Below, one piece after another: positions 39,854-50,149 of a stretch of 64,000 bases of DNA. Every line of letters starts with the position of its first letter. The first letter of the stretch is position 1. Origin of the DNA: Nitrospirota bacterium. GTDB taxonomy: Bacteria; JACPQY01. The stretch lies in the NCBI GenBank assembly GCA_016190245.1, contig JACPQY010000024.1:1-64000 (forward strand), in the 5' to 3' direction. A model generated the notes under the pieces. The model did not search any database, was not told the DNA's origin, and saw nothing but the letters and a program-made list of their open reading frames with translations. Position numbers and translations under genes: made by a program.

Positions 39854-42800
39854 ATGACCAACGTGGCGCCACTTCACACGGAGAAGGCCCGATCGAGTCG
39901 GGCCCTCTTGGCGACCCTTGCCCTGACGCTCCTCCTGATCGGGCCTACCCGCTGGATAGCGTGCTTCGGGGGGAACGCCGTGGACACCAATCTCCAGTTT
40001 CGCCTCGTGAACGCCTCCTCGACCAAAGACGAGGACCTCTCGCGGATTGTGCTCCAGCTCTACGACGAGAACGATGACTTTCCAGGCTCCCATGTCACGG
40101 ATGCCTACAACCTGTGCTTCGACCCTCCTATCGCTGCAGAACCCCTCCACCAGGAAATCTTCAACTACAGCCAGCGTACCGCCCGGATCACCGCCACGGT
40201 TCCTGAAGGCGTCATCCACTTCGTCGCGGAGGCCTACAAGCTCGAGCGCCAGCGGGACGGAACGGAGGAATTCAAATTGGTCGCGCGAGGTTTCAGGAAA
40301 GACATTCGCGTGCGCCTGACCAGCCCGACGGACATCGGCGACGTTCAACTCGTGGATGTGCTGGAGAAGAAACGCCCCGGCAATATCAAGCTTGTGGCAC
40401 GTTCCACCACCATCCGGGTGAGTCTGGACGCCCTTCCGGGCGCGTCCGAATACGTGGCCTGCTTCGGATCGGCCACCGGAAGGCGCGCCACCGAGGATGC
40501 GACGGTCCTCACTTCAACCGAGGGTGAGATTCTCGGGACTCCTGATCCCGAGACCGGCCAGCCCATTCCGCTGCGCGTGAACCACCAGTATCTCCTGAAG
40601 GTCTTCGCGCGCAACGCCGCCAGCGCCTCCCTCCCCGCCCTTGCCCCCGGCTTCCCACTCGCGGAGGGCGCCTCGGAGTCGGACTTGCCCGAGAGCGCCA
40701 CACGCGATCAGACCAACACGGTTTTCACCGCGACGACGATCGCCCCTATCGTCTCCGAGATCATCGACACTCTCCAGCCGGATCTCGTCATCCTGAGCTG
40801 GAAACACCGTAGCTCCGAGACGCGCTACTGCATCGACTCCCCCTGCTTCGAGGCCACCCACAGCTCCTGCGAGAAGGATCCCACGAGCGCCCTCGCGAAC
40901 ATCAAGGTCGGCGAGGCGAGAACTGCCTGCGGCGCCACGGCCGCCGAGGACGACCGGTGCGCGATGATCGGCGGTGTGGTGAGCGGACGCTCCTGCACGT
41001 TCAACATCTACGCCCTGAATGAGGATCACGGAGTCAGCGACCCCACTTCGAGAACCGTCGTGGCCGTCTCGCCGCCGAGACCGATCGACATCCGCGCCAG
41101 GAGCGCCTCGATCGAGCTCTCATTCACGCCGTCGCCGGGGGCCACCGAATACGAGATCATCGTGAGCGAGACCCCGGGGGGCGACGGAAGCGTGTGCCGG
41201 GCCACCGCCGGCCAGGTACGGATCGAAAATGGCGTGGCCCATATCTCCATCGGGGCCGGCGGCTTGGCCTGCCTGCCCGCACTTCAAGTCGGCAAGAAAT
41301 ACTACGTCCGCGTGCGGTCCATCGCCGTCCAATCCAGCATCAGCCCCCCCTCGGAAGAAATCTTCGCCACCCCCCTCGCACCCGTGCCCAGCATCCTCGC
41401 CCGCGGTCACAGCGGCAGGGTTCAACTCGGTTGGAACACCCACGCCTCCGCCGATGGTTACCTCCTCTACTACACCTACACCGCCACCCCCGCCGATTCG
41501 AAATACCTCGGTACGGGGGCCCAGGAAGGGCCGTCGCCGGTTTGCGTGAATCCCGGACCCGGGGTCTCAACCTGCGCCGCGCGCCCGAATTCCACGGGGC
41601 CTGGGATCGTGGCAACCGCGGCCACGGGTGGAGCCGGCCTGGCTTCCGGCGGCGCGCTCACCGCCGACCTCACGGGCCTGGCCAACGGCACCACTTACAC
41701 CTTCAACGTCACCGCGTTCGCCAACCGCGGCGCCTCATACCTCGACACGGCCAACCCCGGAGCCGGAGACGATGGGGAGAGCGACTTCACCACCGCGGCC
41801 ACCGCCCTCACACTCGGGATGCCCGCCAACTTCGCCGTTTCCGCGGGCGACGGCACCGTCCAACTTGGCTGGGACCCCTCCAGCCAGGCCGATTCGTACT
41901 GCCTGAGGTACTCCTGTGGGAACGCCGCGGCCAACTGCTCGGATCCCTTCAAGAGCGGACTGGCCAACCGGATCACCGATTCCGTCGCCCAAGCCGCCTG
42001 CGGCTCGGGATCTGCCGCTTCCAGACGGTGCAGCACCCTTGTGGGACTCGTCAACGGCCAGCCCTGCACCTACGTGCAAGTCATGGCCCTGCAAGGCGGC
42101 CTCCACTCGAGCGACCCGACGGACGCCGTCACCGCCACCCCCGTGTCGCCTCCAGGGGGCGTGACCGCCAAGGGCGGCACAAACCGGATCGATGTGAGCT
42201 GGACTTCTGCGGTGGGCGCGGAAGCCTACGTGCTCTACTACGACAGCGACTCACCCGGACCGCCCTACGCCGGCTCGAAAACCGTCTCCGGGGGCGCGAG
42301 CACCACCGCCGCGATCACCGGTCTCTCGAACGGGACCACCTACAACGTGGCCATCCGCGCCACCAACACTACGCTGGGAGTCAGTCCCTACACCACCGAG
42401 GTTCAAACGGTCACTCTGGAAACGCCCGCTCTCAGCACCACAGCGTGGTCCACCTCCTCCGTGACTCTCAAGTGGTCGGCCGTCACCAAGGCCACGGGCT
42501 ATGAAGTGCACTACGACACGGACAGCCCCGACCCGCCCTTCACGGGCTCGGGCGCGACGAACGGCGCCTCACCGGTCGCCGTCACGGAGAGTGCCGCGAC
42601 CTCGGCGTGCCCGACCGGTTCCTCCTCCTCACTCCGTTGCTTCACCTTGAGCGGGCTGACCAACGGCACCACCTACCACGTCGCTCTGAGGGCCACGCAG
42701 ACAACCTATTTCGCCACCAGCAGTTACAGCTCCACCGTCAGCGGGGCCCCGCTCGCGGCCCCCACGGGGCTGGCCGTTTCCAGTTCCGCAGCCCTCGGCG

Positions 42801-45800
42801 ACACGTCGGCGACCCTCGTTTGGACCGCGGTGACCGGGGCCACCGGCTACCGGCTCTACTACGACACGGACGCCACCGGGGCGCCCTACGCCGGCACCGG
42901 GGCCACCGCGGGGAATTCTCCTGTGACGCTGTCGGGAGGAACGACGACTATCGCCGACCTGAACGGGCTTACCCCCAACACGCTCTTCTACTTTGCCGTG
43001 ACGGCGACCGCGGGCAGTTCGGAAAGCGCCTATTCCACCGAACTGCCCTCCGCCACGCGTCTCAGTGCGCCCACGAATCTCCAGGCGCGGGGTGCCACCA
43101 CCCGTGGTGCGCTCTCGTGGAAGAGCGTCAGCGGGGCCACTCAGCACGGTGTCTGCGCGCAGACAACGGCCGGTTGCTCCGCGACCGTTTCCGCCTCCGT
43201 CTCGTGCACCGGCCCCTTCGACGTCATCTGCCCCAGCATGTCCAGCAACAACTGCTGCGCGATCATCAACTCGCCACCGCTTGCGAACGGCACCCAGTAC
43301 TACCTCTCGGTCCGGTCGGAGAAATCCGGCAGCGCCTGCATGGTCTCACCGCCCGCCACCCTCTCCAACAACTGCGGCTTCTTTGCCTCGCCCGAGATCA
43401 CAGCTACACCGATCGCGCAGGCAACACCGACACCCCCGGGCGGGCAGCCCGCCACCTACGCCACGGATGACCAAATCACACTGGACTGGGACGACATCGC
43501 CGGCGCGACCTACAAGGTCTACTACGACACCGGCTCGGCTGGCGCTCCCTACACGGGCTCACAGTCGGGGGGAGGCACCGAGCCATCGCCCATCGCCCTG
43601 ACCGCGTCCACCAAGATTCTCACCACCCTGAGCGCCAATACGATCTACTTCATCAACATCACGGCGGTGAACACCGACCGAGGGGAGAGCGACTATTGGA
43701 CGCCGACGGATCTCGCCCAGGCGACCACGCTCCCGCGGGCGCAAGGCGTCACCCTCCGCCTCGGAACGGGCGAGGGCACGATCACGTGGTCGGGCGTGAC
43801 AGGGGCCACGGGCTACGAGGTCTATTACGGGACGGGCGCCGGCACTCCTCCCGACACCCCGCCGAGCGGGATCCCGGCCTCGCCCGCAGTAACCGGCTCC
43901 ACAAACACAACCCTCGGCGGCCTCTCCAACGGGGCCGCCCACTATGTGTCCATTCGGGGCAAGTCCACCGTCTCGTGCAATCCCTTCCCCTCGCTCTCGT
44001 CCCTCACCCCCGGCAGCAATTGCAGCCGCCTGAGCACGGAGGTGAGCGGAACACCCCTGGCGGCCGTCACGGGCCTCTCGGCGACACCCAACGGAAACCG
44101 GATCGATCTCGCCTGGAGCGCCGTAGCCGCGGCGGACTGCTACAAAGTGTACTACGTCCAAAGCTCCACCTCGCCCGGCGCGTGCAAGCCCCACTCGCAG
44201 AATTGCGTCTCGCTCGGCTGGAACGGCACCGGCGCCACGGACGGGCCTTCTGCGATAGATCTCGCTTCCGTCACGGCGTGCACGGGTTCAACCACCAGCT
44301 ACGCGCTCGCGGGATTGCAAACCGACCTGCCCTATTTCGTGGCCGTGAGCGCGGTGAAAGGCAGCCTCGGGGGGGGGGCTTACGTTACCGAGGCGGATCT
44401 CACTACTGTCGGCCCGGTCTCAAGCCAAGTCGGAACGCCCTCCGGCCTGACCACCACGCTGGATCTGGGCTCCAATCAGTTCGACGGCAGCCTGGACATC
44501 CGTGCCTGCTGGAACACGGTCACGAGCGCCACCAGCTACAAGATCTACTACGATACCGACGGTTGCAGCGCCAAGGCCGGTTTCACCGGAAGCGATCTCG
44601 GAGTGGATGGGGGCCTTCCCGGCCCGTCGCCGCTCAGCGTCACGGCGCAGGTCGGGGCAACCCAATGCGCCGCGCTCTCGGGCGGAACGAACGGCCTCAC
44701 GTACACGGTGGCCGTCTCCGCCGCCACCGCCCTCAGCGAGAGCCCCCTCTCCTCGTGCGCGAGCGCCGCGCCCGTGGCCCGGCCGACCGGCATCCTCATG
44801 GCCCCCGATCCCCTGCGCTCGGCCAAGGTCAACATCGTCCCAAGCGGCGGGACCGCCACGCTCACGTTCTCGTGGCCGCCGGCAGGAGCCATCGGGACGC
44901 CCTCCATCTCCACCGTGGCTGGCACGGGCACCGGCGGATACTCCGGCGACGGTGGATCGGCCACCTCGGCCGCCATCAACCAACCCTGGGCCGTGGCCCT
45001 CGATACCGCGGGCAACATCTACATCGCCGATCGCGCCAACCACCGCGTGCGCAAAGTCACCACGGCAGGCACCATCAGCACGGTCGCAGGCAACGGCACC
45101 GCGGGGTTTTCCGGCGACAACGGCGCGGCCACCCTCGCGAACCTTAACACTCCGTCGGGCGTCGCCTTGGACTCGTCCGGGAACCTCTACATCGCGGACC
45201 AGGCGAACCACCGCATTCGAAAGGTGGACACCACCGGCCTCATCACCACATTCGCGGGCACCGGAACGGCCGCCTACAGCGGGGATGGAGGCCCCGCGAC
45301 GAGCGCCGAGATCAACACGCCCCAGGGCCTCGCCGTGGACACGAGCGGCAAACTCTACATCGCGGACACGTCCAACTACCGCATCCGCATGGTCAACGGC
45401 GCGGGCAACATCACCACCGTGGCGGGAAACGGCAGCGCGGGCTACACAGGCGACAACGGGCCCGCCACCAGCGCGACCCTCAACAACCCCGCCTCCGTGG
45501 CCCTCGACACGGCAGGAAACTTCTACATCGCCGACCAGAGCAACGCGGTGATTCGGAAGGTGTCCAGCGCTTCGATCATCACGACTGCGGCCGGAAGCGG
45601 CACGAGCGGATACAGCGGAGACGGTGGACCCGCCACGAGCGCGAAGCTGAATGCCCCCGCAGATGTCGCCGTGGCGCCGGACGGGACCCTGTACATCGCC
45701 GACACGAGCAACAATCGCGTCCGCGAAGTCTCCGTGGGCGGCACCATCCGGACGGCCGCGGGCACCGGCACCGCCGGCTTCTCCGGCGACGGAGGGCTTC

Positions 45801-48800
45801 CCACCAGCGCCATGGTCAACGCCCCCAGGGGAGTGGCCACCAATGTCTCCGGCTTCCTGTACATCGCGGACACGGACAACAACCGGATCCGCGGCACGGG
45901 CGCGAGCAATTACAAGCTCAAGCGCGACACCGACAACTGCCTCCAACCCTTCGGCACCACGACGAACGTTTCCGGCAGCTCCGTCACCATCGGCGGACTC
46001 ACGACCGGAACGACCTACTACTTCCTCCTCGTGGCCGAGATCGGCGGGGGACTCGAAGTGAACTACTCGGACTGCTTCCTTGTCCAGCCCGGCTCCGTCG
46101 CCGGCGACACCGAGTTTCCCGTCGGCGGCCAGGTCGCCATCTCGTGGTCGGCCGTGACCGCCGCCTCCGAGTATCGGCTCTACTACGCCGACGCGACGGG
46201 CCCGCCCTACTCGTGCAGCGGCCCTCCCCCCAACCCCTCCAGCGGCGGCTGCGACCGCGCCGCCGAAGGCACACCCCCCATCACCGGCCTCACCGCCACC
46301 GCCCAAGACCTCACCGAGATCTCCCCCTTCAACAAGTACTACCTGCGCCTGCAAGCCGCCAACGTGAGCGGGGCGGGCGACTACTCCAATCCCGAGTCCG
46401 AGGTGCGCCCCAGCTTCCCCGTGTGGGACGTGCCCTCCGTGGAATTCATCTCCTCCACCTCGCTCCGGCTCAAATGGAAAAAGATGAACCTTGCCACCGA
46501 CTACGAACTGCACTACGACACGCAGACCCGCGAGGCCCAACTGAGCTCAAGTCCCCCCGACCAGAACTCGACGCCGTACACCGGCATCAGCGGCGGCTGC
46601 CCGGGCGGAACGCTCACCGCCGGAGGCAACCCGAAGTCCACCGGCTTCCTGTTCAACGCCAACGCGGCGGATTGCGGCGACACGACGCCCACCGACAACA
46701 ACTTCGAGTGCACCCTCGCCAACCTCGATCCCACCTGCGTCTACTTCTTCGCGCTTCGCGCCATCAGCTCCGGGGGCAAAAGCGCGTTCTCCATCGAGCG
46801 CCCCTCGCTCCGTTCCCCGGACCTCTACAGCGTCATCCCCGCCACCAGCAAGGTCACGCTCGATTTCTCCTGCGTCAACGGGGCCGACCAATACAACATG
46901 CTCTGGGGCACGGCCCCCGGCGGCCCCTACACAAACACCACCAGCACCGCCAACTGCAACCCGCTCACAGCCGACATCACGAATCCGCCGGACCCCCTCA
47001 CGAACGGAACGACCTACTACTTTGTCGTCGAGGCCGAGAACACCTCGTACGGAGTGAAGAGCCTCCCGTCGAGCGAGATCAAGGCCAGGCCGCTGACCGC
47101 CCCCACTCTCACCTCGGCCACGGGGAAGACCGGGAGCGTGGACCTCACGTACACGGACATCAACAACGGCGAGGACCGCTACCAGATCTACTACGGCCTG
47201 GCGAGCGGCGGCCCCTACGACTGCGGAGGCGGCCCTTGCCCCGCGAAAACGGACCCCGCCAACCCCGGCTTCCCCTCCAACGTCGCCGCCACGAACGGCC
47301 AGACGCGCTATTGGACGGTCAAGGCGATCCATTCGACCGAGAACGGCGCAAGCAGCTTCTCCAACGAAGGCGTGGCCACCGCCCTGGCCGCTCCTCTCAA
47401 TCCCGTGGCCGGCGCGGCCAAGCTGAGCGTGCTGGTCCAATGGGACCCGGTGACCGGAGCGAGCGGGTACGAAATCCACTACGCGACTCCCGCCGGGCCT
47501 CCGTACAACGCCCCGGGGTCCCCCAAGTCCGTGGGAACCGGCTCGTGTGCGCCGACGCCATGCGATGACACGATCACCGGGCTCACGGCCGCAGTCAATT
47601 ACGATTTCGTCGTGCGCGCCACCGCCACGAACTCCGCGAGCGATTTCTCTCTCGAGGTCAGCGCCGTCCCGAGCTACGGGGAGCTCGCCACGGCACCGTT
47701 CGATCCGTGCCCCGGCTCGTGCAGCCAGTTCATTTCGTCCCCCGCCGTCCTGGACCTCGACACCTCGGATGCCGTCTTCGAGATCATCTTCGGCGCCACG
47801 AATTCCAGCGCGATGTACATCAAGAAAGGGAACAACCTCGGCACGAATCTCGCGGGATGGCCACCGGCCACGCCGCCCGGCGCGGCCGTCCAGAGCGCGC
47901 CCGCCGTGGCGGAACTGGACGCCTCAAGCGTGGGCAACGAAGTCGTCATCGCGGGAGACGACGGAATGCTACGGATCTACCGAATGAGCGGCATCCAGGC
48001 CGATGCACAGGCGGTCTCCGGCGCCGCCGGCACCTCCTCGCCCGCCCTCGCGGACGTGGACGGCAACGGCGCGGCCGATCTCGAGATCGTCCTCGTCGCC
48101 AAGAACGGCGCCACCGACTCGCGCCTCCACCTGTTCGACGTCAACGTAGCCACCGGGGCGCTGGCCGAAATCCTTGTCGGCTTCCCCATCGCCCTCGGCG
48201 ATCTGATTTCCACTGGCAGCCCTCCGCGCGGTGTCACCCCCGCCCTCGCCAACCTCGACGGGGGCGCCGACATCGAGATCGTCGCAGGCGACGCTTCAGG
48301 CCGAGCCCACTTCATCAAGGGATCCGGTTCCGAGACGGCCGTGTGCGCCGCCTTCCCGCTCACGATCGGAGGAGGCACTCCGATCAACATCTCGCCCGCG
48401 GTGACTGATGTGGACAATGACGGCTTCGCCGAAGCCGTATTCGCCAACGACGGCGGGAACGTGATCTCCGTCAACGGCCCGGCCGGGGCAAGTCCGTGCG
48501 CGGCAGGATGGACCCAGAACTTGGCCGGGTCGGGACCCTTCCGATCCTCGCCCGTCATCGCCGATCTCGATGCCGGAACGCCGGGGCGAGAAATCGTGAT
48601 CGCCGGCAGCAACGGGCGCCTCTACGTCCTCAAGGGTACCGACGGCTCCTCGCTCAATGCCTTTTGGACCGGCGGGGTGCTCACGAGCTCTCCCGCCACT
48701 GCCATCCGTTCCTCCGCCGCGATTGCAGACGTGAACAACGACGGCGACCTGGAGATCGTCCTCGCCGACGGCAACGGACAGGTCCACGCCTACAACTGGC

Positions 48801-49018
48801 AAGACGCGACCGATCTCGCGGGCTTCCCCACATTCGCCTCCGGCGCCGTGACCTCGTCGCCGTCGGTCGGAAACTTCGACAACGACCCCACGAGTTTCGA
48901 GATCGCCGTGGGCGATGACGCCACGCAATTCCACCTGTATCAAGTGACCGGCCTTGCGGGCATCGGCGCCACCCCTTGGCCCACCTTCCACAAAAACCTC
49001 ACGCGAACCGGCAACTGA
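39854..49018 (+). CDS. Giant exported FN3 / NHL / FG-GAP repeat protein
   Basis: The 3054-residue protein has a signal sequence (about 13-45) with a possible lipobox ending WIAC, then many FN3-like modules (about 90-1670), an NHL propeller block (about 1687-2012, six repeats), more FN3-like modules (about 2015-2600) and an FG-GAP/VCBS propeller (about 2610-3054) that ends WPTFHKNLTRTGN. FG-GAP repeats show calcium-type DVDNDG and DVNNDG loops. An insert motif of the form Y-Y-D-T-D-x-x-G-x-P-Y-x-G recurs at least twelve times in FN3-like modules. No catalytic domain is seen, so adhesion or surface display is likely. ATG 39854 is chosen because it starts the signal sequence. A G10 run lies at 44369-44378. 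Three more exported proteins follow. Confidence 0.9.
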   Translation: MTNVAPLHTEKARSSRALLATLALTLLLIGPTRWIACFGGNAVDTNLQFRLVNASSTKDEDLSRIVLQLYDENDDFPGSHVTDAYNLCFDPPIAAEPLHQEIFNYSQRTARITATVPEGVIHFVAEAYKLERQRDGTEEFKLVARGFRKDIRVRLTSPTDIGDVQLVDVLEKKRPGNIKLVARSTTIRVSLDALPGASEYVACFGSATGRRATEDATVLTSTEGEILGTPDPETGQPIPLRVNHQYLLKVFARNAASASLPALAPGFPLAEGASESDLPESATRDQTNTVFTATTIAPIVSEIIDTLQPDLVILSWKHRSSETRYCIDSPCFEATHSSCEKDPTSALANIKVGEARTACGATAAEDDRCAMIGGVVSGRSCTFNIYALNEDHGVSDPTSRTVVAVSPPRPIDIRARSASIELSFTPSPGATEYEIIVSETPGGDGSVCRATAGQVRIENGVAHISIGAGGLACLPALQVGKKYYVRVRSIAVQSSISPPSEEIFATPLAPVPSILARGHSGRVQLGWNTHASADGYLLYYTYTATPADSKYLGTGAQEGPSPVCVNPGPGVSTCAARPNSTGPGIVATAATGGAGLASGGALTADLTGLANGTTYTFNVTAFANRGASYLDTANPGAGDDGESDFTTAATALTLGMPANFAVSAGDGTVQLGWDPSSQADSYCLRYSCGNAAANCSDPFKSGLANRITDSVAQAACGSGSAASRRCSTLVGLVNGQPCTYVQVMALQGGLHSSDPTDAVTATPVSPPGGVTAKGGTNRIDVSWTSAVGAEAYVLYYDSDSPGPPYAGSKTVSGGASTTAAITGLSNGTTYNVAIRATNTTLGVSPYTTEVQTVTLETPALSTTAWSTSSVTLKWSAVTKATGYEVHYDTDSPDPPFTGSGATNGASPVAVTESAATSACPTGSSSSLRCFTLSGLTNGTTYHVALRATQTTYFATSSYSSTVSGAPLAAPTGLAVSSSAALGDTSATLVWTAVTGATGYRLYYDTDATGAPYAGTGATAGNSPVTLSGGTTTIADLNGLTPNTLFYFAVTATAGSSESAYSTELPSATRLSAPTNLQARGATTRGALSWKSVSGATQHGVCAQTTAGCSATVSASVSCTGPFDVICPSMSSNNCCAIINSPPLANGTQYYLSVRSEKSGSACMVSPPATLSNNCGFFASPEITATPIAQATPTPPGGQPATYATDDQITLDWDDIAGATYKVYYDTGSAGAPYTGSQSGGGTEPSPIALTASTKILTTLSANTIYFINITAVNTDRGESDYWTPTDLAQATTLPRAQGVTLRLGTGEGTITWSGVTGATGYEVYYGTGAGTPPDTPPSGIPASPAVTGSTNTTLGGLSNGAAHYVSIRGKSTVSCNPFPSLSSLTPGSNCSRLSTEVSGTPLAAVTGLSATPNGNRIDLAWSAVAAADCYKVYYVQSSTSPGACKPHSQNCVSLGWNGTGATDGPSAIDLASVTACTGSTTSYALAGLQTDLPYFVAVSAVKGSLGGGAYVTEADLTTVGPVSSQVGTPSGLTTTLDLGSNQFDGSLDIRACWNTVTSATSYKIYYDTDGCSAKAGFTGSDLGVDGGLPGPSPLSVTAQVGATQCAALSGGTNGLTYTVAVSAATALSESPLSSCASAAPVARPTGILMAPDPLRSAKVNIVPSGGTATLTFSWPPAGAIGTPSISTVAGTGTGGYSGDGGSATSAAINQPWAVALDTAGNIYIADRANHRVRKVTTAGTISTVAGNGTAGFSGDNGAATLANLNTPSGVALDSSGNLYIADQANHRIRKVDTTGLITTFAGTGTAAYSGDGGPATSAEINTPQGLAVDTSGKLYIADTSNYRIRMVNGAGNITTVAGNGSAGYTGDNGPATSATLNNPASVALDTAGNFYIADQSNAVIRKVSSASIITTAAGSGTSGYSGDGGPATSAKLNAPADVAVAPDGTLYIADTSNNRVREVSVGGTIRTAAGTGTAGFSGDGGLPTSAMVNAPRGVATNVSGFLYIADTDNNRIRGTGASNYKLKRDTDNCLQPFGTTTNVSGSSVTIGGLTTGTTYYFLLVAEIGGGLEVNYSDCFLVQPGSVAGDTEFPVGGQVAISWSAVTAASEYRLYYADATGPPYSCSGPPPNPSSGGCDRAAEGTPPITGLTATAQDLTEISPFNKYYLRLQAANVSGAGDYSNPESEVRPSFPVWDVPSVEFISSTSLRLKWKKMNLATDYELHYDTQTREAQLSSSPPDQNSTPYTGISGGCPGGTLTAGGNPKSTGFLFNANAADCGDTTPTDNNFECTLANLDPTCVYFFALRAISSGGKSAFSIERPSLRSPDLYSVIPATSKVTLDFSCVNGADQYNMLWGTAPGGPYTNTTSTANCNPLTADITNPPDPLTNGTTYYFVVEAENTSYGVKSLPSSEIKARPLTAPTLTSATGKTGSVDLTYTDINNGEDRYQIYYGLASGGPYDCGGGPCPAKTDPANPGFPSNVAATNGQTRYWTVKAIHSTENGASSFSNEGVATALAAPLNPVAGAAKLSVLVQWDPVTGASGYEIHYATPAGPPYNAPGSPKSVGTGSCAPTPCDDTITGLTAAVNYDFVVRATATNSASDFSLEVSAVPSYGELATAPFDPCPGSCSQFISSPAVLDLDTSDAVFEIIFGATNSSAMYIKKGNNLGTNLAGWPPATPPGAAVQSAPAVAELDASSVGNEVVIAGDDGMLRIYRMSGIQADAQAVSGAAGTSSPALADVDGNGAADLEIVLVAKNGATDSRLHLFDVNVATGALAEILVGFPIALGDLISTGSPPRGVTPALANLDGGADIEIVAGDASGRAHFIKGSGSETAVCAAFPLTIGGGTPINISPAVTDVDNDGFAEAVFANDGGNVISVNGPAGASPCAAGWTQNLAGSGPFRSSPVIADLDAGTPGREIVIAGSNGRLYVLKGTDGSSLNAFWTGGVLTSSPATAIRSSAAIADVNNDGDLEIVLADGNGQVHAYNWQDATDLAGFPTFASGAVTSSPSVGNFDNDPTSFEIAVGDDATQFHLYQVTGLAGIGATPWPTFHKNLTRTGN
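44914..45900 (+). repeat. Six tandem NHL repeats within the giant gene
   Basis: Six units of about 165-170 bases each encode a segment like STVAGTGTGGYSGDGG, a variable AINQP-type stretch, and a GNIYIADRANHRVRKV-type strand. Six blades would form one closed NHL beta-propeller. The units are similar at the DNA level, which makes this stretch prone to recombination and misassembly. Confidence 0.85.
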
Positions 49019-49062
49019 CTCCCGCCTCGTCTCGGAGCGAGACAGAGATCCCCCAACTTGAG

Positions 49063-49096
49063 ATCGCCATCCGCCAGTGGGCGGAGAAGCAATCTC
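49063..49096 (+). repeat. GCCATCCGCC...GAAGCAATCTC repeat
   Basis: ATCCGCCAGTGGGCGGAGAAGCAATCTC resembles the plus-strand repeat at 20475-20529 without its central insert. It lies in the 159-base gap between the giant gene and the next exported protein, where no gene is seen. Confidence 0.5.
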
Positions 49097-49177
49097 ATCA
49101 AGCACCACCCAGGCGGGTGGGGGATCCCTGGGAGGGAGACTTGACCCGGGACGAGCGCCCGGATATGAGTCATACCC

Positions 49178-50149
49178 GTGGGGCCTCGACTTCTTCTCTC
49201 TGCGACGCTCGCGACGGCGACCACCCTCCTGGCCGCCTCGGCCTCAGGCGCCACGGAAATCCGCGTGGCCGCGGGCACGATCCGGACCACCGATTCAGCC
49301 CAGAAAGACTTCGTCCCCTCCCACAAGTCCGGTGAGATCCTCCTCCACTTGGACGCCCGAATCAGGAACGGCTACAACGGGCCGCAGCCCGGCCTCTGGA
49401 TCCGCCCCTTCTCCATCCTCGACCTCGATGTCCGCCTGTCCACCGCCTGGTGGCCCCTCTATCGAATCTTCAAGAACGAATACAGCCTGGACACCGTCCT
49501 CCTGGGCTACGGCACACCACCTGTGGCGACGACGCCCGCCCGCCGGCCTGCCGATCCGTACGCCGGGGCAGGGGTTTTCGGGGGCAGCGACTTCTACCGG
49601 CCACGGTTGTCCAGCAGCGCCCTCTCCTGGAACGACACTCACGACCCGCGCCTGCCGCGCGTGCAGATCTTTACCTGGCGAACCGCAGGCCTCAAGGGAT
49701 TCGCGGGCCGCCCGATCGGGGGGTATCGGCTCGACGGCGCCCTCGGTGCCTACCACCTCCTCTCCCTCAACTCGTCCGCTCTCCTCCACGACATTGACAC
49801 CGAGGAAGCCGAAAACGCGCTGAGCCGGGTCTTCATGAGCGAGACGCACACGAAACAAAACTACTACTACTCCCAAGGGCTTCTCATAGAGGCGCGGGGC
49901 GCCCTCGCGAGAGAGAACCTCGGCGAATTCGGATTCACCGACAAGTTCTTCGCCTTCCAGCCGCTGCTCCACAACGGCGAGATCCGCGATCAAATGAACC
50001 TGCTGAGGAGCTACCTTCGTGCCTACCTCTCGCCACGCATAGATCTCGAACTTGGGGCCGAGCACTGGACCATCCGCGGTCGGATCGACGAGAGGCGCGA
50101 GACCGCTCACTGGGCCTCGATCTGGGCGTGCCTCGCGTATCGGCTATGA
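49178..50149 (+). CDS. Exported protein, probable outer-membrane or periplasmic
   Basis: I do not recognise the family of this 323-residue protein. It has a signal peptide (about 1-25, ending ASASGA) and alternating polar/hydrophobic strands, and it ends with strand-like SPRIDLELGAEHWTI and SIWACLAYRL, as an outer-membrane barrel might. Its stop overlaps the start of the DUF3943 gene (ATGA), so the two are co-translated and may act together. The start is GTG 49178, the only one that gives a full signal peptide, without a strong ribosome-binding site. Confidence 0.6.
   Translation: MGPRLLLSATLATATTLLAASASGATEIRVAAGTIRTTDSAQKDFVPSHKSGEILLHLDARIRNGYNGPQPGLWIRPFSILDLDVRLSTAWWPLYRIFKNEYSLDTVLLGYGTPPVATTPARRPADPYAGAGVFGGSDFYRPRLSSSALSWNDTHDPRLPRVQIFTWRTAGLKGFAGRPIGGYRLDGALGAYHLLSLNSSALLHDIDTEEAENALSRVFMSETHTKQNYYYSQGLLIEARGALARENLGEFGFTDKFFAFQPLLHNGEIRDQMNLLRSYLRAYLSPRIDLELGAEHWTIRGRIDERRETAHWASIWACLAYRL

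Noticed and set aside
44914-45900. Regular DNA repeats as a non-coding satellite
   Set aside because: They encode in-frame NHL blades inside a continuous gene.
44420-46540. Minus-strand frame of about 700 codons opposite the giant gene
   Set aside because: It is glycine/valine-rich mirror sequence of the NHL repeats and carries no domain.
49019-49177. Small gene between the giant protein and the next gene
   Set aside because: The stretch is mainly a dispersed repeat, and its open frames have no start context or family likeness.
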